From Amphimedon queenslandica (Eukaryota > Porifera > Demospongiae > Haplosclerida > Niphatidae), in assembly GCF_000090795.2 (NCBI RefSeq), contig NW_003546388.1:113646-177645 (forward strand): a DNA stretch of 64,000 nucleotides, written 5' to 3'. The notes below the pieces were generated by a model. That model saw only the letters and a program-made list of their open reading frames with translations. It did no database searches and was not told the DNA's origin. Positions 46,388 to 56,724 of this stretch are shown here, piece after piece. Numbering within the stretch: position 1 is the first letter of the stretch; each line of letters starts with the position of its first letter. The position numbers were made by a program, and so were the translations under genes.

Positions 46388-47780
46388 AACTCTCAAACAT
46401 TAAATGTAACCGAAAAATGATACAACCAATTGTGATGTAAAAAATGACCATTGTAGTAGTAGTCTGATTGTATCTATAAAACTGTCAAGCATTAAATTTA
46501 AAACAAATAATCCAAAAAAGATGATTTCATTTTTACTTATGAAGAGCCTCCCATCCCAGATATTGTGAGAAGGAGACAATGGGATTATAATCACTACCCT
46601 GGAAATGAAGAATTTCAAAGAAAGTTGTGTGAGATTTTAAACTTAAGTTTGTCACAACTGCTAGAATCTCACTTGATAGTCAAACAACACCATTGTCAGT
46701 TGAAAGAGTTCCTAATGGTACTACTGATGTCTCTGGTAAAGTAACTGTTTATTTTATGCCTTTTCATATCTCATTACTGGGTAAATTTCTCAGCAATACG
46801 AGTTATGTAATGCAATTGTCAGTAATATGCCCAACTTTGAAGAAGAATTGTTTTTAATAGCACATCAGATATACAAGCATATATGATTGCATAAAAAAGT
46901 CCAAAATGTACAGCAATTATGTGTGGGCCACTGACAGAAATTATTACACTAACAGCAATATTAGGAACATCCATATATTCATTTTCACTACCTCCTACTT
47001 TTGTTGGCTGGCCTAGATATGGAACCCAAAGTTGATATGTCATTCCTTGTGTTATTATTAGACCTGCTTTGTATTTGAAGCATGTTGGTACTAAACATTT
47101 CTAAGCAGTTAAGTATATATATCATTTCTTAACCATTAATTGTTGATGAAAGTGGGTATGGTGAATGGGAGGTCCATCATTTTAAAAACATTGGTTGCTT
47201 AAAGTGAGTTATATCTCAATGCATGTGCAATGTGAATGATGTGTGAGTGTTGAAAACCATTGGTGCATATCCACCCAGCATTACTCAGTATTAAGAGATC
47301 TAACTCAATTCAGGAAGTGAGATTAATCAATGCATAACTGTGAATATTGACTACTTGTTGCTATAATAGACAGGGAGAGGGTGTGAAAGAGGTTTACTGT
47401 TCATTAGGCTTAGCACATAATTGTGTGCCCATCACTATGTAGGACAGAGGGTTAGGAATGGAGGAAGCTGTCATTATCAAATCTGAATCTTGTTTGTGGC
47501 TTGTACTACAAATTAATTACGAATGACAAGTGCTTATGGATCAGGGCTCTGCTGAAAAATTTTGAAGTCCTGACAAAAAAACTTTTGAGTAACACTTACA
47601 TTTGTTATCATACATGTAGTATTGTTCAAGCAATGATTCGGTACACATAATAATGATCATCATGCAAGTTAATGCTGCCATCAATGCTGTGCGCATTACA
47701 TATATATGTAAATGCTTGCCAGCTGATGTTGCGCATAATGCTGCAATCAATGCTGTGCACATTATTAAATTAAGGCTTGC
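46388..47780 (+). repeat. Tandem duplication, unit 1
   Basis: Homologous along its whole length to 48112-49380 in direct orientation at roughly 80-85% by eye. Each unit holds an OTU-like remnant, a shared noncoding middle (GTGGTGCATATCCACCCAG-like), GGATCAGGGCTCTGCTGAAA, and a minisatellite at its end. Confidence 0.85.
46556..47180 (+). pseudogene. OTU-like cysteine protease remnant, unit 1
   Basis: Reads PDIVRRRQWDYNHYPGNEEF (with a frame change), LSVERVPNGTTDVSGK, a degraded counterpart of the catalytic NCLF block near 46748, YFMPFHISLLG, then NYVWATDRN-like sequence near 46915, and a C-terminal block near 47155 (GYGEWEVHHF-like). OTU proteases cleave ubiquitin chains, and Helitron-type elements of animals often carry an OTU domain after the helicase. 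This copy is broken by frame changes. Compare unit 2, which preserves the Cys block better. Confidence 0.55.
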
Positions 47781-47865
47781 CGGCTGATTTTGCACATTTC
47801 AATGAGCTGCCACCAAATCTGTGCGCATATTAAATGCTTGCCAGCTGATGTTGAGCATCTTTTAT
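47667..47865. repeat. Minisatellite, about 65-bp unit, three copies
   Basis: Each unit holds AATGCTG, CAATGCTGTGCGCATTA or a variant, and GCTTGCCAGCTGATGTTG. Period about 65 bases. Two related units lie at 49265-49380. Confidence 0.7.
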
Positions 47866-48257
47866 TGATAATTGCTGTAAATGTGCATGTTCTCATTAAC
47901 AAAAAAATGTTTGCACATTGGAAATTGTTCATGTACACAGTGTTATTTTATATTAAGCAGGTCATGAAGGTATTGTAACTGAGGATAGCATTAGTAAGCA
48001 ATATTATGTCCAAAATACATGCATGCACATTTATGTATGATCCAATCAGAAACATAGTAGATGCTACCATTATCATTATTAGTTAGTATGTCACATACAT
48101 ACCTTTTAACTTCTCAAACAATAAATGTAAACTGAAAGATGACATGTGATGTAAAAAATGACCAATTTAGTAGTAGCCTGATTGTATCTATAAAACTCTC
48201 AAGCATTAAAATAAAGAGAAGTAATCCAAAACAGATGATGTTGTCTTTACTAATGAA

Positions 48258-48860
48258 AAGCCTCCCAACCTAGATATTGTGAGGAGACAATGGGATTATG
48301 TTTATTACCCTGGCAATGAAGATTTTCAAAGAAGTTGGAGTGAGCTTTTAAACCTTAAGTTTGTAACAGCTGCTAGAATCTTACCTGGTAGTCCAACACA
48401 CCATTGTCAAATGAAAGAGTTCCTAATAGTACTCTTGATGTCACTACTGATAAAAACTGTCTATTTTATGTCCTTTCATATCTCATTACTGGGTCAATTT
48501 TTTAGCATTACAAATTACGTAAAGTATTAAATGCAACTAGATATTCAAGCTTATCTGATCATATAAATAAGTCCATAATGTATAGAAATTATGTGTGGGC
48601 CACTGACAGAGATTATTACACTAACTGCAATGTTATGTATTGATATATTCATATTCACTAGCTCCTACTTTTGTTGCCCGGGCTAGATATGGAACCCAAA
48701 CTTTATATGGCATTTCTTGTGATACTAATACACCTTCTTTGTATTGGAAGCATGTTGGTACTAAACATTTCCAAGCAGTTAAGTCTATTAATATGTCTTA
48801 AGCATTGATTGTCAATAGAAGGTGGGTATGGTGTATGGGAGGTCCATCATCTGAAAAACA
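48258..48860 (+). pseudogene. OTU-like cysteine protease remnant, unit 2
   Basis: Reads PDIVRRQWDYVYYPGNEDFQ and RSWSELLNLKFVTAARILPG (frame 48279-48530). In a second frame DKNCLFYVLSYLITG contains the candidate catalytic Cys (GDGNCLFR in typical OTUs), then HYKLRKVLNATR, SIMYRNYVWATDRD and a C-terminal GYGVWEVHHLKN with a candidate His. The order Cys block, helix, VWATD.E, His block fits the OTU fold. Frame changes separate the pieces, so it is dead. The GDGN of the family is altered to T-DKN here. Confidence 0.6.
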
Positions 48861-49264
48861 TTAGTTGTTTAATGTGACTTGTATTTTACTGCATGTGCAA
48901 AATGAATGATGTGTGTGTTTGCAAACCAGTGGTGCATATCCACCCAGTATTGCTCAGTATGAAGAGCAAGAGTTTTACTGTTCATTAGAGTTTTACTGTT
49001 CATTAGAGTTTTGCATTGATTCAAATGTGTGACTATCATTTAATGTATGACAGAGGGTGAGGAAGGGAGGAAGCTGTCATTATCAAATCTGGATCTTGTT
49101 TCTGGCTTGTACTACATGTTTATTGCAAATAACTGGTGCTTATGGATCAGGGCTCTGCTGAAAAAATTTGAAGTCCTACATAAAAAAAATTTTTGAGTAA
49201 CATTAAAAGTTGTTATCTTACATTTAGCTTCATTCAAGCTGTACAAATAATAATGATCATCATG

Positions 49265-49380
49265 CATGTTAATTCTGTCATCAATGCTGTGTGCATTACA
49301 TGTATGTAAATGCTTGCCAGCTCATGTCGTGCAGAATGCTGCCATCAATGCTGTGTCCATTATTAAGTTAATGCTTGCCA
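49265..49380. repeat. Minisatellite at the end of unit 2
   Basis: Two units with ATCAATGCTGTGTGCATTA and GCTTGCCAGCTCATGTCGT, homologous to the array at 47667-47865. Confidence 0.65.
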
Positions 49381-52300
49381 TTGTTGGATATGTGACAGCT
49401 GATTCATATCCTTATTTATGCACATCTCGTGTGCTTCATCCAACCCAACAGCTCTCCAATCATCATCTGTTATATGGACTGTAAATCCACCTGATTTCAA
49501 GTAGGATAAAATTCCTGCTGGGTATATCAATAAATCTGCGAGGTGGTAGGGTATGAAGCGCTGATAATTATCGTGGTCAAAGGCAGGAAATAGATGCAGC
49601 GTATGCTTCAGACTAGCCACTCTGAGTATCCAATTACTACCTCGTAATGATATAAAACATGGTATGTAAGCATAACAGTTTTCAAAAACAAAATCTGCCC
49701 AAAATTTCCATCTTTTGTCACAATTATTGCTAATAAATAATATCGCTTCATTTATCAGCTCCAATATGGCTAAGCTATTTATCATCTCCATTAGCACTTT
49801 AGGTGACTTCTTATTCTCAAAAGAGCTGCTTAACAAGAGAGGCACTTCGTCTACAAGATTATTTTTTTGATTTTTGTCAATGTATGCTTTTATAATCACT
49901 CTGTCAAGAGCTCCTCGAACTTAAGGTAAGAATTGATGTGTGCGTTTAAAATTTGTGCATTTTGCTATGGTAGAATCACTATAGCCAGCAGATTGTGCAA
50001 TTGATTTTAATCCTCAACCATAGTATGCCTTCATGACAGTGCTCTGATATGTTTTGAGAATGTGTCATTCTCCTGGAAAAATCAATTGCTTCTTTTAAGT
50101 TTTGGCATCTTTCTGTTTTATTGGTGTGAGGTGTTGTTAAGTTTTACCATCTCCTATTAACAGTAACAATACTTGCTCTCCTTTTCTAAATATGACTAGG
50201 AGATTTTCAGTAACATGAAGCATTGTTTCATCACTGTCATTGCACAATTCAAGATAATGATTTTTAGTTTGTACTATGTTTAGACTGTTCAAACTAAGAA
50301 TTTAGCAGACATCATTTAAATCAATGTAATTTGATCTGCACGAGATTTTAAGTAAAATATATTCTAAAAGTTGGTAAGCCAGATCTTAAAAGCTTTTTTT
50401 TGTGAGTCTGTAATGCTAAAATTTTCATGCTAGAATTCATTATAGGGTGATGATGTGAAAGGTGTTGCTTATAAGTCAGTGTCAGTCATTTTACATCTCT
50501 CCACAGTTTGGGATTTTTTTTGATTAAGTGCTTGGAGACAGGTCTGTTCATGCATTGTTTATACTTGCAGGAACTGCAAGTGCTAGTGTGACGGGAGGAG
50601 GGACGGGTTGCACTAATTGAATGGTAGTGCCATGAAAACTTCAAATGTGATTGCCAATATGAGAATGTGCAATCTGTGAAGTTATCAACAGAAGCTAAGG
50701 TAAATGCAGAAGGTGCTATGTAGTTCCATATATCTGTAGCTTGTTGCGTCTCTGCATGCATTGTTACAAATCTATTGTGAGTGTCTGGGGAAGCTATACA
50801 TCCTAGACAATTTAGTAATTTAATTGTGACCATAATTGACAAAAGGTACCTTATGGCGGGTAGTGAAATTTGTCTTTCTAGCCTAAGAAATCCAACTTCC
50901 TGAGCCCCATTCATCATAAAATTACTCCACAGGATGCAAAAAGTTACCATGAAACTTTTAGAAACAATGATTGTCTAACAAAGCACTCACAGGTTGATAT
51001 TTTCCATTATAACGAACAATTTTAAAATCCGCCATAAGGGCCCTTTTGTCAATTATGGTCACAATTAGTTCTTTAGATCCACAATTTACTTCAACCATAT
51101 CAGCAAAAATATTATGAACTGGTGTATGTCTGTTTGGGTTTGTATAATACATTAAAATACAAAGTGAAAAAAGTGACAAATGGTTCTAATGTGGGTGTTG
51201 TAGAATTGGCTGCGGAGGTATGTGCTATATCATAGTGCTCTAACAGTTTGTGTAGTAATGTTTAAAAAAGTACTAATTTGTGAGTCAACCTCACTTATAA
51301 ATTGTTGAATTCAATACTCTGAGGGATCATTGTTAATTGGAGAATCAAATAAGCAAGTAATTGCGTTATGAATTAAGGTGCTCAATATTTGTGCACAATC
51401 TACAAGACTGAGAGTAGTAAGAACTGGTTTGTTTAGGTAGTCACACTGTTTTTGGTCACTATTATTTTGAGTCTCTAATGCCCAAGACAAACTTCTCACA
51501 AGATCACCAATTGTCCTATAAAGAATGCTGCCAAATTTCTTTTGTATGCGTTTCAAGCTCATACATTCATTACGATAAAGTATGAATTGATGCAGAAGCC
51601 AACATGATGTGAATTTGTAATTCTGTCACCATTTTCTCTACAGATGGACAACTGCTGTCACCGGTACAGGATTTTGTGAATGTAGAACATGCAGCAGACA
51701 GTAAAATAATAGCCTTTTCATCACATATATATTCAGCAATCTTTACAACTGTTGTCAAGATGGCAGAAGTAACTCTATTTGTTGATAACCTCATCCTTTC
51801 TTCATTCCACAATTTAATGTTATCTGGCGATTGTCTTATTTGTGTTTGTGGTAGGTTATTTAAATTTAGACAAATGTAGTTTATAACGTGTTAAGCATAG
51901 TAAGTCATGTTGTAGAAGCACACAGTCATCATTTAAATACACTAAGACTAACTGGGTATTGGGGCTGTTGTGTTCGAAAGTACCACCAATATTTGGGAGT
52001 GCATTACATGAAGCACACTTTTCAGTTAGTTGTAGATCTCTGTAAATTCAATTATAATGATATTTACAGAAGAATGCATTGTTACTATCAATGCTACATA
52101 ATTCTCTCATTTCTTGTTGTGACAAGGAAGAGGCTTCAATAATGGAATCATTTTGACTGCTATTACTGCACTCTGGGTATACACACATAATAAATTGCCT
52201 ATTAACTGCTACTGATTTCTACTTAGGTGTATAATTTGGATCAAGATGGTGACGTCGAGCTTCAAATAAATCCTTTTTACCTAATACTATATTAGGAGGA

Positions 52301-52450
52301 GGAGGGTGAGGCAAGTGGCGAAATACAAATGACTTCTCAGTTCATCATTCCAGGTGGCAAGATTAATCATATAGCCATCTTTCTTACCAGATATATAGCA
52401 TTCCATTCTTTGATGATAATGATTAATTCTGTTTTCTATTGATTTTAATT
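49363..52450 (-). pseudogene. Uncharacterised transposon-type gene
   Basis: A long minus-strand gene. In coding order: HLPHPPPPNIVLGKKDLFEA with RRHHLDPNYTP (52330-52215), WNEERMRLSTNRVTSAILTT (51812 on), SLKRIQKKFGSILYRTIGDL (51562 on), LCILMYYTNPNRHTPVHNIF (51170 on), a MITE at 50826-51062, LLNCLGCIASPDTHNRFVTM, AFTLASVDNF, then SFHGTTIQLVQPVPPPVTLA, LLLIGDGKT, KTYQSTVMKAYYGCGLKSIA, and the open frame 49899-49363 with FDHDNYQRFIPYHLADLLIY and AVGLDEAHE. I recall this series (TNP....P......IE..GGS.ELI..LN.LGC..S.DTH.RF, SiDN.D...SH, HGTT.Q.VQP, GD.KTY, DH.NY.R..P....DL, DQAHE) from repeated, unannotated genes in cnidarian, mollusc and sponge genomes. The function is not known to me. Several frame changes and the MITE inactivate it. 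Confidence 0.6.
50826..51062 (+). mobile_element. 237-bp-family MITE, copy 5
   Basis: Flanked by AATT at 50822-50825 and 51063-51066. Very similar to copy 4. It splits the minus-strand gene between the GGS.ELI and LLNCLGC blocks, which are adjacent in the family. Confidence 0.9.
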
Positions 52451-52454
52451 GACT

Positions 52455-52865
52455 GTTAGCCACTTGAATAACCTAAAATGATAGTATTAGTGTGACTATG
52501 TTGTAGTCAATGACATTTTGCAAATTTTTGTGCGACAAAAATATTTCTAGTATTGAAAACTTAATGTATAAGTTTTAGTACAAAAGATGAACTTGTACCA
52601 CAGTTAAATGAAGGATATGTATCACTTACCTTTAATCTTCATATAGACAGCTGCCAGAACCACCGTTATGATATGAGCTATTTATAGTCCAACCTCCAAG
52701 TTTAGGTGTATTTTTATTTGTAGATACAAAACCAATACATATCAATATGGATCAATGAGTTATAAAGAGTTTAACTGTACAGGAAAATGGTGACATTCTA
52801 CAACTTGCATGTAAGCGTGTCACTAGTTGCAATTAAATCTAGTTAATTGAAAGGAATTTGTAACG
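52455..52865. other. No gene seen
   Basis: AT-rich, possibly the 5' region of the minus-strand gene. Nothing recognised. Confidence 0.35.
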
Positions 52866-53134
52866 GATGCAGTTCGATTGCCCTGCTCTTATTACGACAC
52901 TGATTCCCTTCTCTCACTGCCACACCAACTGTGTGCTCTCACTGCTAAACCATCTCCCTGTTACAACTGCCACTCCATTTCCCTGCTCTCATTGCCACAC
53001 AAATTCTCTTCTCTCAATGCCAAACAAACTCCCTGCTCTCTCTGTCACACCATCTCTCTGCTCTTACTGCCCCACTATCTCCCTGCTCTCACTGCCACAG
53101 CCTCTCCCTGCACAGCATCTCCATGCTCTCACTG
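52866..53134 (+). repeat. CT-rich satellite, left block
   Basis: Imperfect tandem units of about 24-26 bases built on CTCTCACTGCCACACCATCT plus CCCTG. Open frames here are translations of the repeat. The Gypsy element starts inside the array at 53135; the array resumes at 55497. Confidence 0.85.
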
Positions 53135-53707
53135 TGTGGTAACTGCCTGGTCTATTTAAATAACTGTAATATAATAACATTTAATAACCACACACCCTCC
53201 ATATAAATAGTCCTGCACTGATCGAATTTCTTCAGTTGTTATTCTAAAGTTGTTCTAATAGTTCTCTCAAGTTCTCATTTTCTTCTTCAATTCGTTCGGT
53301 TCGATAGTACCATTGGTATAATAACATTTAATAACCACACATCCTCCATATAAATAGTCCTGCACTGATCAAATTTCTTCAGTTGTTATTCTAAAGTTGT
53401 TCTAATAGTTCTCTCAAGTTCTCATTTTCTTCTTCAATTCGTTCGGTTCGATAGTACCATTGGTAGCGTCAGCTACGTTGTTCTTTCTTATTATTATTTG
53501 CTCCCTTATGCTCTTTTCTATAGTTGTTGTAAAATCCCTCTTATTCTCTCTCTTCCTTTATTCATACAGTGTGTTATCCTTCTTCTTTTGTTCATTCCTA
53601 CTCTTCCTTCTTTATTTTTATTGTGTGTCCTTCTGTCTGTCTCTGTTTGCTTATTGTTTGTAACTGTTTTTATTTTATTGATTTCGAGACTAGGCAAATA
53701 TACAAAA
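53135..53707 (+). repeat. Gypsy 5' LTR with internal 146-bp duplication
   Basis: Two tandem copies of a segment of about 146 bases (53170-53315 and 53316-53462), each with TAATAACATTTAATAACCAC, a CATATAAATAG TATA-like box and ending GGTTCGATAGTACCATTGGTA. The 3' LTR holds one copy. CATATAAATAG may be the promoter. Confidence 0.85.
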
Positions 53708-54102
53708 TAACTGGCGACGAGAGTGGGATAGCTATTGCTCATGCAGATGGATTGAGTAGACTTCCACTCCCTGATACTCTCGACGTTACTCCAATTCCTA
53801 CTGAGGTTGCTCATCTCATACATAAATTGTCTACTTCAATTGTAACAGCAGAAACCATTCGTAAATGGACAGACAATGATCCTGTTCTTTCGAGAGTACG
53901 CCGACTTGTTCTACATGGATAAACTTTTTCTAATCCAGATCCTCAATTGCTTCCATTTCATAGTCGTTGGCGTGAGTTATCAGTTATTGATGGGTGTGTT
54001 TTATGGGGTTCTCGGGTTATTATTCCCTCTGTTGGTCAACATATTGTACTGGAGCAATTACATGATTATCATCCCGGTATTAGTCGTATGAAGAGTCTCG
54101 CA

Positions 54103-54340
54103 NNNNNNNNNNNNNNNNNNNNNNNNNNNNNNNNNNNNNNNNNNNNNNNNNNNNNNNNNNNNNNNNNNNNNNNNNNNNNNNNNNNNNNNNNNNNNNNNNN
54201 NNNNNNNNNNNNNNNNNNNNNNNNNNNNNNNNNNNNNNNNNNNNNNNNNNNNNNNNNNNNNNNNNNNNNNNNNNNNNNNNNNNNNNNNNNNNNNNNNNNN
54301 NNNNNNNNNNNNNNNNNNNNNNNNNNNNNNNNNNNNNNNN
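54103..54340. other. Assembly gap (238 Ns)
   Basis: Run of Ns inside the integrase region of the Gypsy element. The content is unknown, and the gap length may be an estimate. Confidence 1.
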
Positions 54341-55068
54341 TGATAATGGTTCAGGATTCACCAGCAAGCAGTTTAAATTATTCACTCAACAGAATGGTAT
54401 TAAGCATAGCTATACTTCACAATATCACTCTTCATCAAATGGCTTAGCGGAGAGGGCGGTACAGACGGTAAAGGAAGGAATTGTTAAATTAGAAGGTACT
54501 GTTGATTTTAGATTATCCCATTTTCTCCTAACTTACAGAATTACTCCTCAATCTAGTACAGGCCTTTCTCTTTCTGAATTATTGATGGGTAGAAGAATTC
54601 GTACACGACTGGATCAGCTTCATCCAGATCAGCTTAGAGAATGCAACAAAAGCAGAGCATCCCTGAAAAGAAAGTGAAATCCTTTATGGTAGGAGATAAA
54701 GTGTTTGCTCGAGCTTACTCTGGTCAGAATAAATGGATACCAGCTACTGTTACTGATGTTACTGGTCCAGTATCTTATGTGGTCTCTTTAGCTGATGATT
54801 CAATAATGCGTAGACATATTGATCAACTCCGCCCTAGGACAAGTAAAGATGATGATGTATCTATGGACATAATAGAAGATAATGATATTGATAATCAAGG
54901 GCCTTACTGCACTCGTTCACCAATTGAACCGCCTCCTAGGAATCCAACTCCACCTCCAGTCTCTCCTCCGGTAGCTACTCCTTCAGCACTGATAATCCGT
55001 CGATCGAGTCGTAATCGTAGACTAGTTGATCGTTATGCCCCGGTAATGTCAACTTAAAGAGAGAGGAA

Positions 55069-55496
55069 TGTGGTAACTGCCTGGTCTATTTAATTAACTG
55101 TAATATAATAACATTTAATAACCACACATCCTCCATATAAATAGTCCTGCACTGATCAAATTTCTTTAGTTGTTTTTCTAAAGTTGTTCTAATAGTTCTC
55201 TCAAGTTCTCATTTTCTTCTTCAATTCGTTCGGTTCGATAGTACCATTGGTAGCATGAGCTACGTTGTTCTTTCTTATTATTATTTGCTCCCTTATGCTC
55301 TTTTCTATATTTGTTGTAAATTCCCTCTTATTCTCTCTCTTCCTTTATTCATACAGTGTGTTATCCTTCTTCTTTTGTTCATTCCTACTCTTCCTTCTTT
55401 ATTTTTATTGTGTGTGTCCTTCTGTCTGTCTCTGTTTGCTTATTGTTTGTAACTGTTTTTATTTTATTGATTTTGAGACTAGGCAAATATACAACA
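55069..55496 (+). repeat. Gypsy 3' LTR
   Basis: 428 bp, starting TGTGGTAACTG and ending ACAACA before the second CACTG. Differs from the 5' LTR at a handful of sites and lacks the duplication. Confidence 0.9.
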
Positions 55497-55915
55497 CACT
55501 GCAACACTAATTCCCAGCTCTCAATACCACACCCACTCTGCTTGTACTGCTTTACCATCTCACTGGTCTATTTGCCACACCATCTTTCTGCCAACACTAC
55601 CACAACATCTCTCTTCTCTCCTGCCACACCATCTCCCTGCTGTCACTGCCACACCATCTCACTTCTTTCAATGCGACACCAATCTCCTGCTCAGAATGCC
55701 ACACCAACTCCATCCTCTCACTGCCACACCATCACTGCTCTCACTGCTACAACAACTCTCTGCTCTGTCCGCCACACCATCTCCCAGCTCTAACTGCTAC
55801 ATCATCTCCCTGCTCTCAATTCCTAACCAACTCCATTCTCACACTGCTACATTATCATTCTCCCCTCTCTGCCACACAAACTTCATGCTCTCACCACAAC
55901 ATCATCTTCTGTCAC
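55497..55915 (+). repeat. CT-rich satellite, right block
   Basis: Continuation of the array interrupted by the Gypsy element, with the same CTGCCACACCATCTC-type unit. It ends next to the Harbinger transposase. Confidence 0.85.
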
Positions 55916-56260
55916 AACAACTGAACTTATTGTGAGGGTGTTCAGATATACTCTACCATTGGATGTCCTGTAATAATTACAACCAATATCTACCAATTTG
56001 AACAAATGGTTTGCATCCACTACTGCCAGCAGAACAATACTGAACCAATTCTTATAATTGAAGCAATAGGACCCAGAATTAGAAGGTTGTCCAATGTGCA
56101 CATGCTTTCCAACCATAGATCCAATACAATTGGGAAAATTCCATCTTTTATAAAATTGATCAGTAGTATTTCCTATTCAGATTTGGTTGTGGGTACCTGT
56201 AAATGGGAATTCAGAAATATATGCTGCAATTGAATGTGTTAATGTATAATATTTACTAGA
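55883..56260 (-). pseudogene. Harbinger/PIF-type transposase fragment
   Basis: The minus frame has QFYKRWNFPNCIGSMVGKHV (upstream of the ATG at 56116), HIGQPSNSGSYCFNYKNWFS and IVLLAVVDANHLFKLVDIGC, then YYRTSNGRVYLN. This matches the DDE core of PIF/Harbinger (HARBI1-like) transposases: F.NC.GA.DGKH.RI..P..SGS..FNYK...S..L.A.VDA...F..VD.G..GR.SDGGV. The first Asp of GxxDGKH is replaced by Val here (SMVGKH). The downstream part with the final catalytic Glu is lost where the satellite begins. A Myb-like partner lies head-to-head just upstream. Confidence 0.75.
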
Positions 56261-56264
56261 TATA

Positions 56265-56720
56265 AATTGAGATATTGATGATAATGTTGTACATGCAAAT
56301 GGTAAAGAAGTAGAAACTGAACCTCTGTTCACTGAAACTGAACCTACTATTAAGGCATCAATGTCAGTAAGCAAAAATATGATGCTAAAGAGTCGTTATG
56401 ATAGATTGAGCTATATCAGTCATGACATCTATGCCAGCAGTTTCTATTAAAGATGATGATCTAGTTTTTGGTCGTTTTGTAGCAAGTAAACTAGGCACCA
56501 TTGGTATCATAAATTTAAGATGATTAGTAAAATGAAAAATTCTATTTATTTTGCTGCATAAAGCCGATCAGCAGTGTCACATCCTTTTGGACAAGGATAT
56601 ATGATAAATTCACCAAGTCACATTGCTACATCATCCAATTTATTTAACATTGGGTCTGGTCCAATCAGCCCAACTGGAAGCTTTATGTCTGACTCTTCAA
56701 TCACACATCATTGCATGATG
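56265..56720 (+). pseudogene. Harbinger Myb/SANT-like partner, C-terminal part
   Basis: Plus strand: EIDDNVVHANGKEVETEPLF, ETEPTIKASMSVSK, then KDDDLVFGRFVASKLGTI near 56450-56510, VK.KILFIL, and a Ser/Pro-rich tail (PISPTGSFMSD). The D...FG.FVAS.L..I......V...I...L block is found at the C-terminus of the Myb-like protein that PIF/Harbinger elements encode next to their transposase to help it reach the nucleus and bind the ends. Its divergent orientation to the transposase supports the call. The N-terminal Myb domain is missing and stops interrupt it. Confidence 0.55.
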
Positions 56721-56724
56721 CAAA

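Larger units (their letters stand above)
48112..49380 (+). repeat. Tandem duplication, unit 2
   Basis: Second copy of the segment at 46388-47780, slightly shorter through small indels. The spacer between units is about 330 bases and includes 47870-48110, which has no match. Confidence 0.85.
53135..55496 (+). mobile_element. Ty3/Gypsy retrotransposon, incomplete and broken, young
   Basis: LTRs at 53135-53707 and 55069-55496 start TGTGGTAACTG and end CAAATATACA(A). The 5-bp direct repeat CACTG flanks the whole (53130-53134 and 55497-55501). A GGCGACGAG motif follows the 5' LTR where a primer site is expected, and a purine tract AAAGAGAGAGGAA precedes the 3' LTR. Parts present: the LSRLP junction after RNase H, the integrase zinc-binding part, the end of the integrase core (DNGSGFTSKQFK, SNGLAERAVQTVKEG), and a C-terminal chromatin- or DNA-binding tail. 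Gag, protease and reverse transcriptase are not present, so it cannot be autonomous. The two LTRs are nearly identical apart from one internal duplication, so insertion is recent relative to the Copia fossil. Confidence 0.9.

Noticed and set aside
52867-53159. Open frames of 91-93 codons rich in Ser, His, Cys and Pro
   Set aside because: Translations of the CT-rich satellite in two frames; also 55356-55935.
53460-53710. Hydrophobic, membrane-like open frames, repeated at 55255-55510
   Set aside because: They lie inside the two LTRs and appear in both because the LTRs are copies. They come from T-rich LTR sequence.
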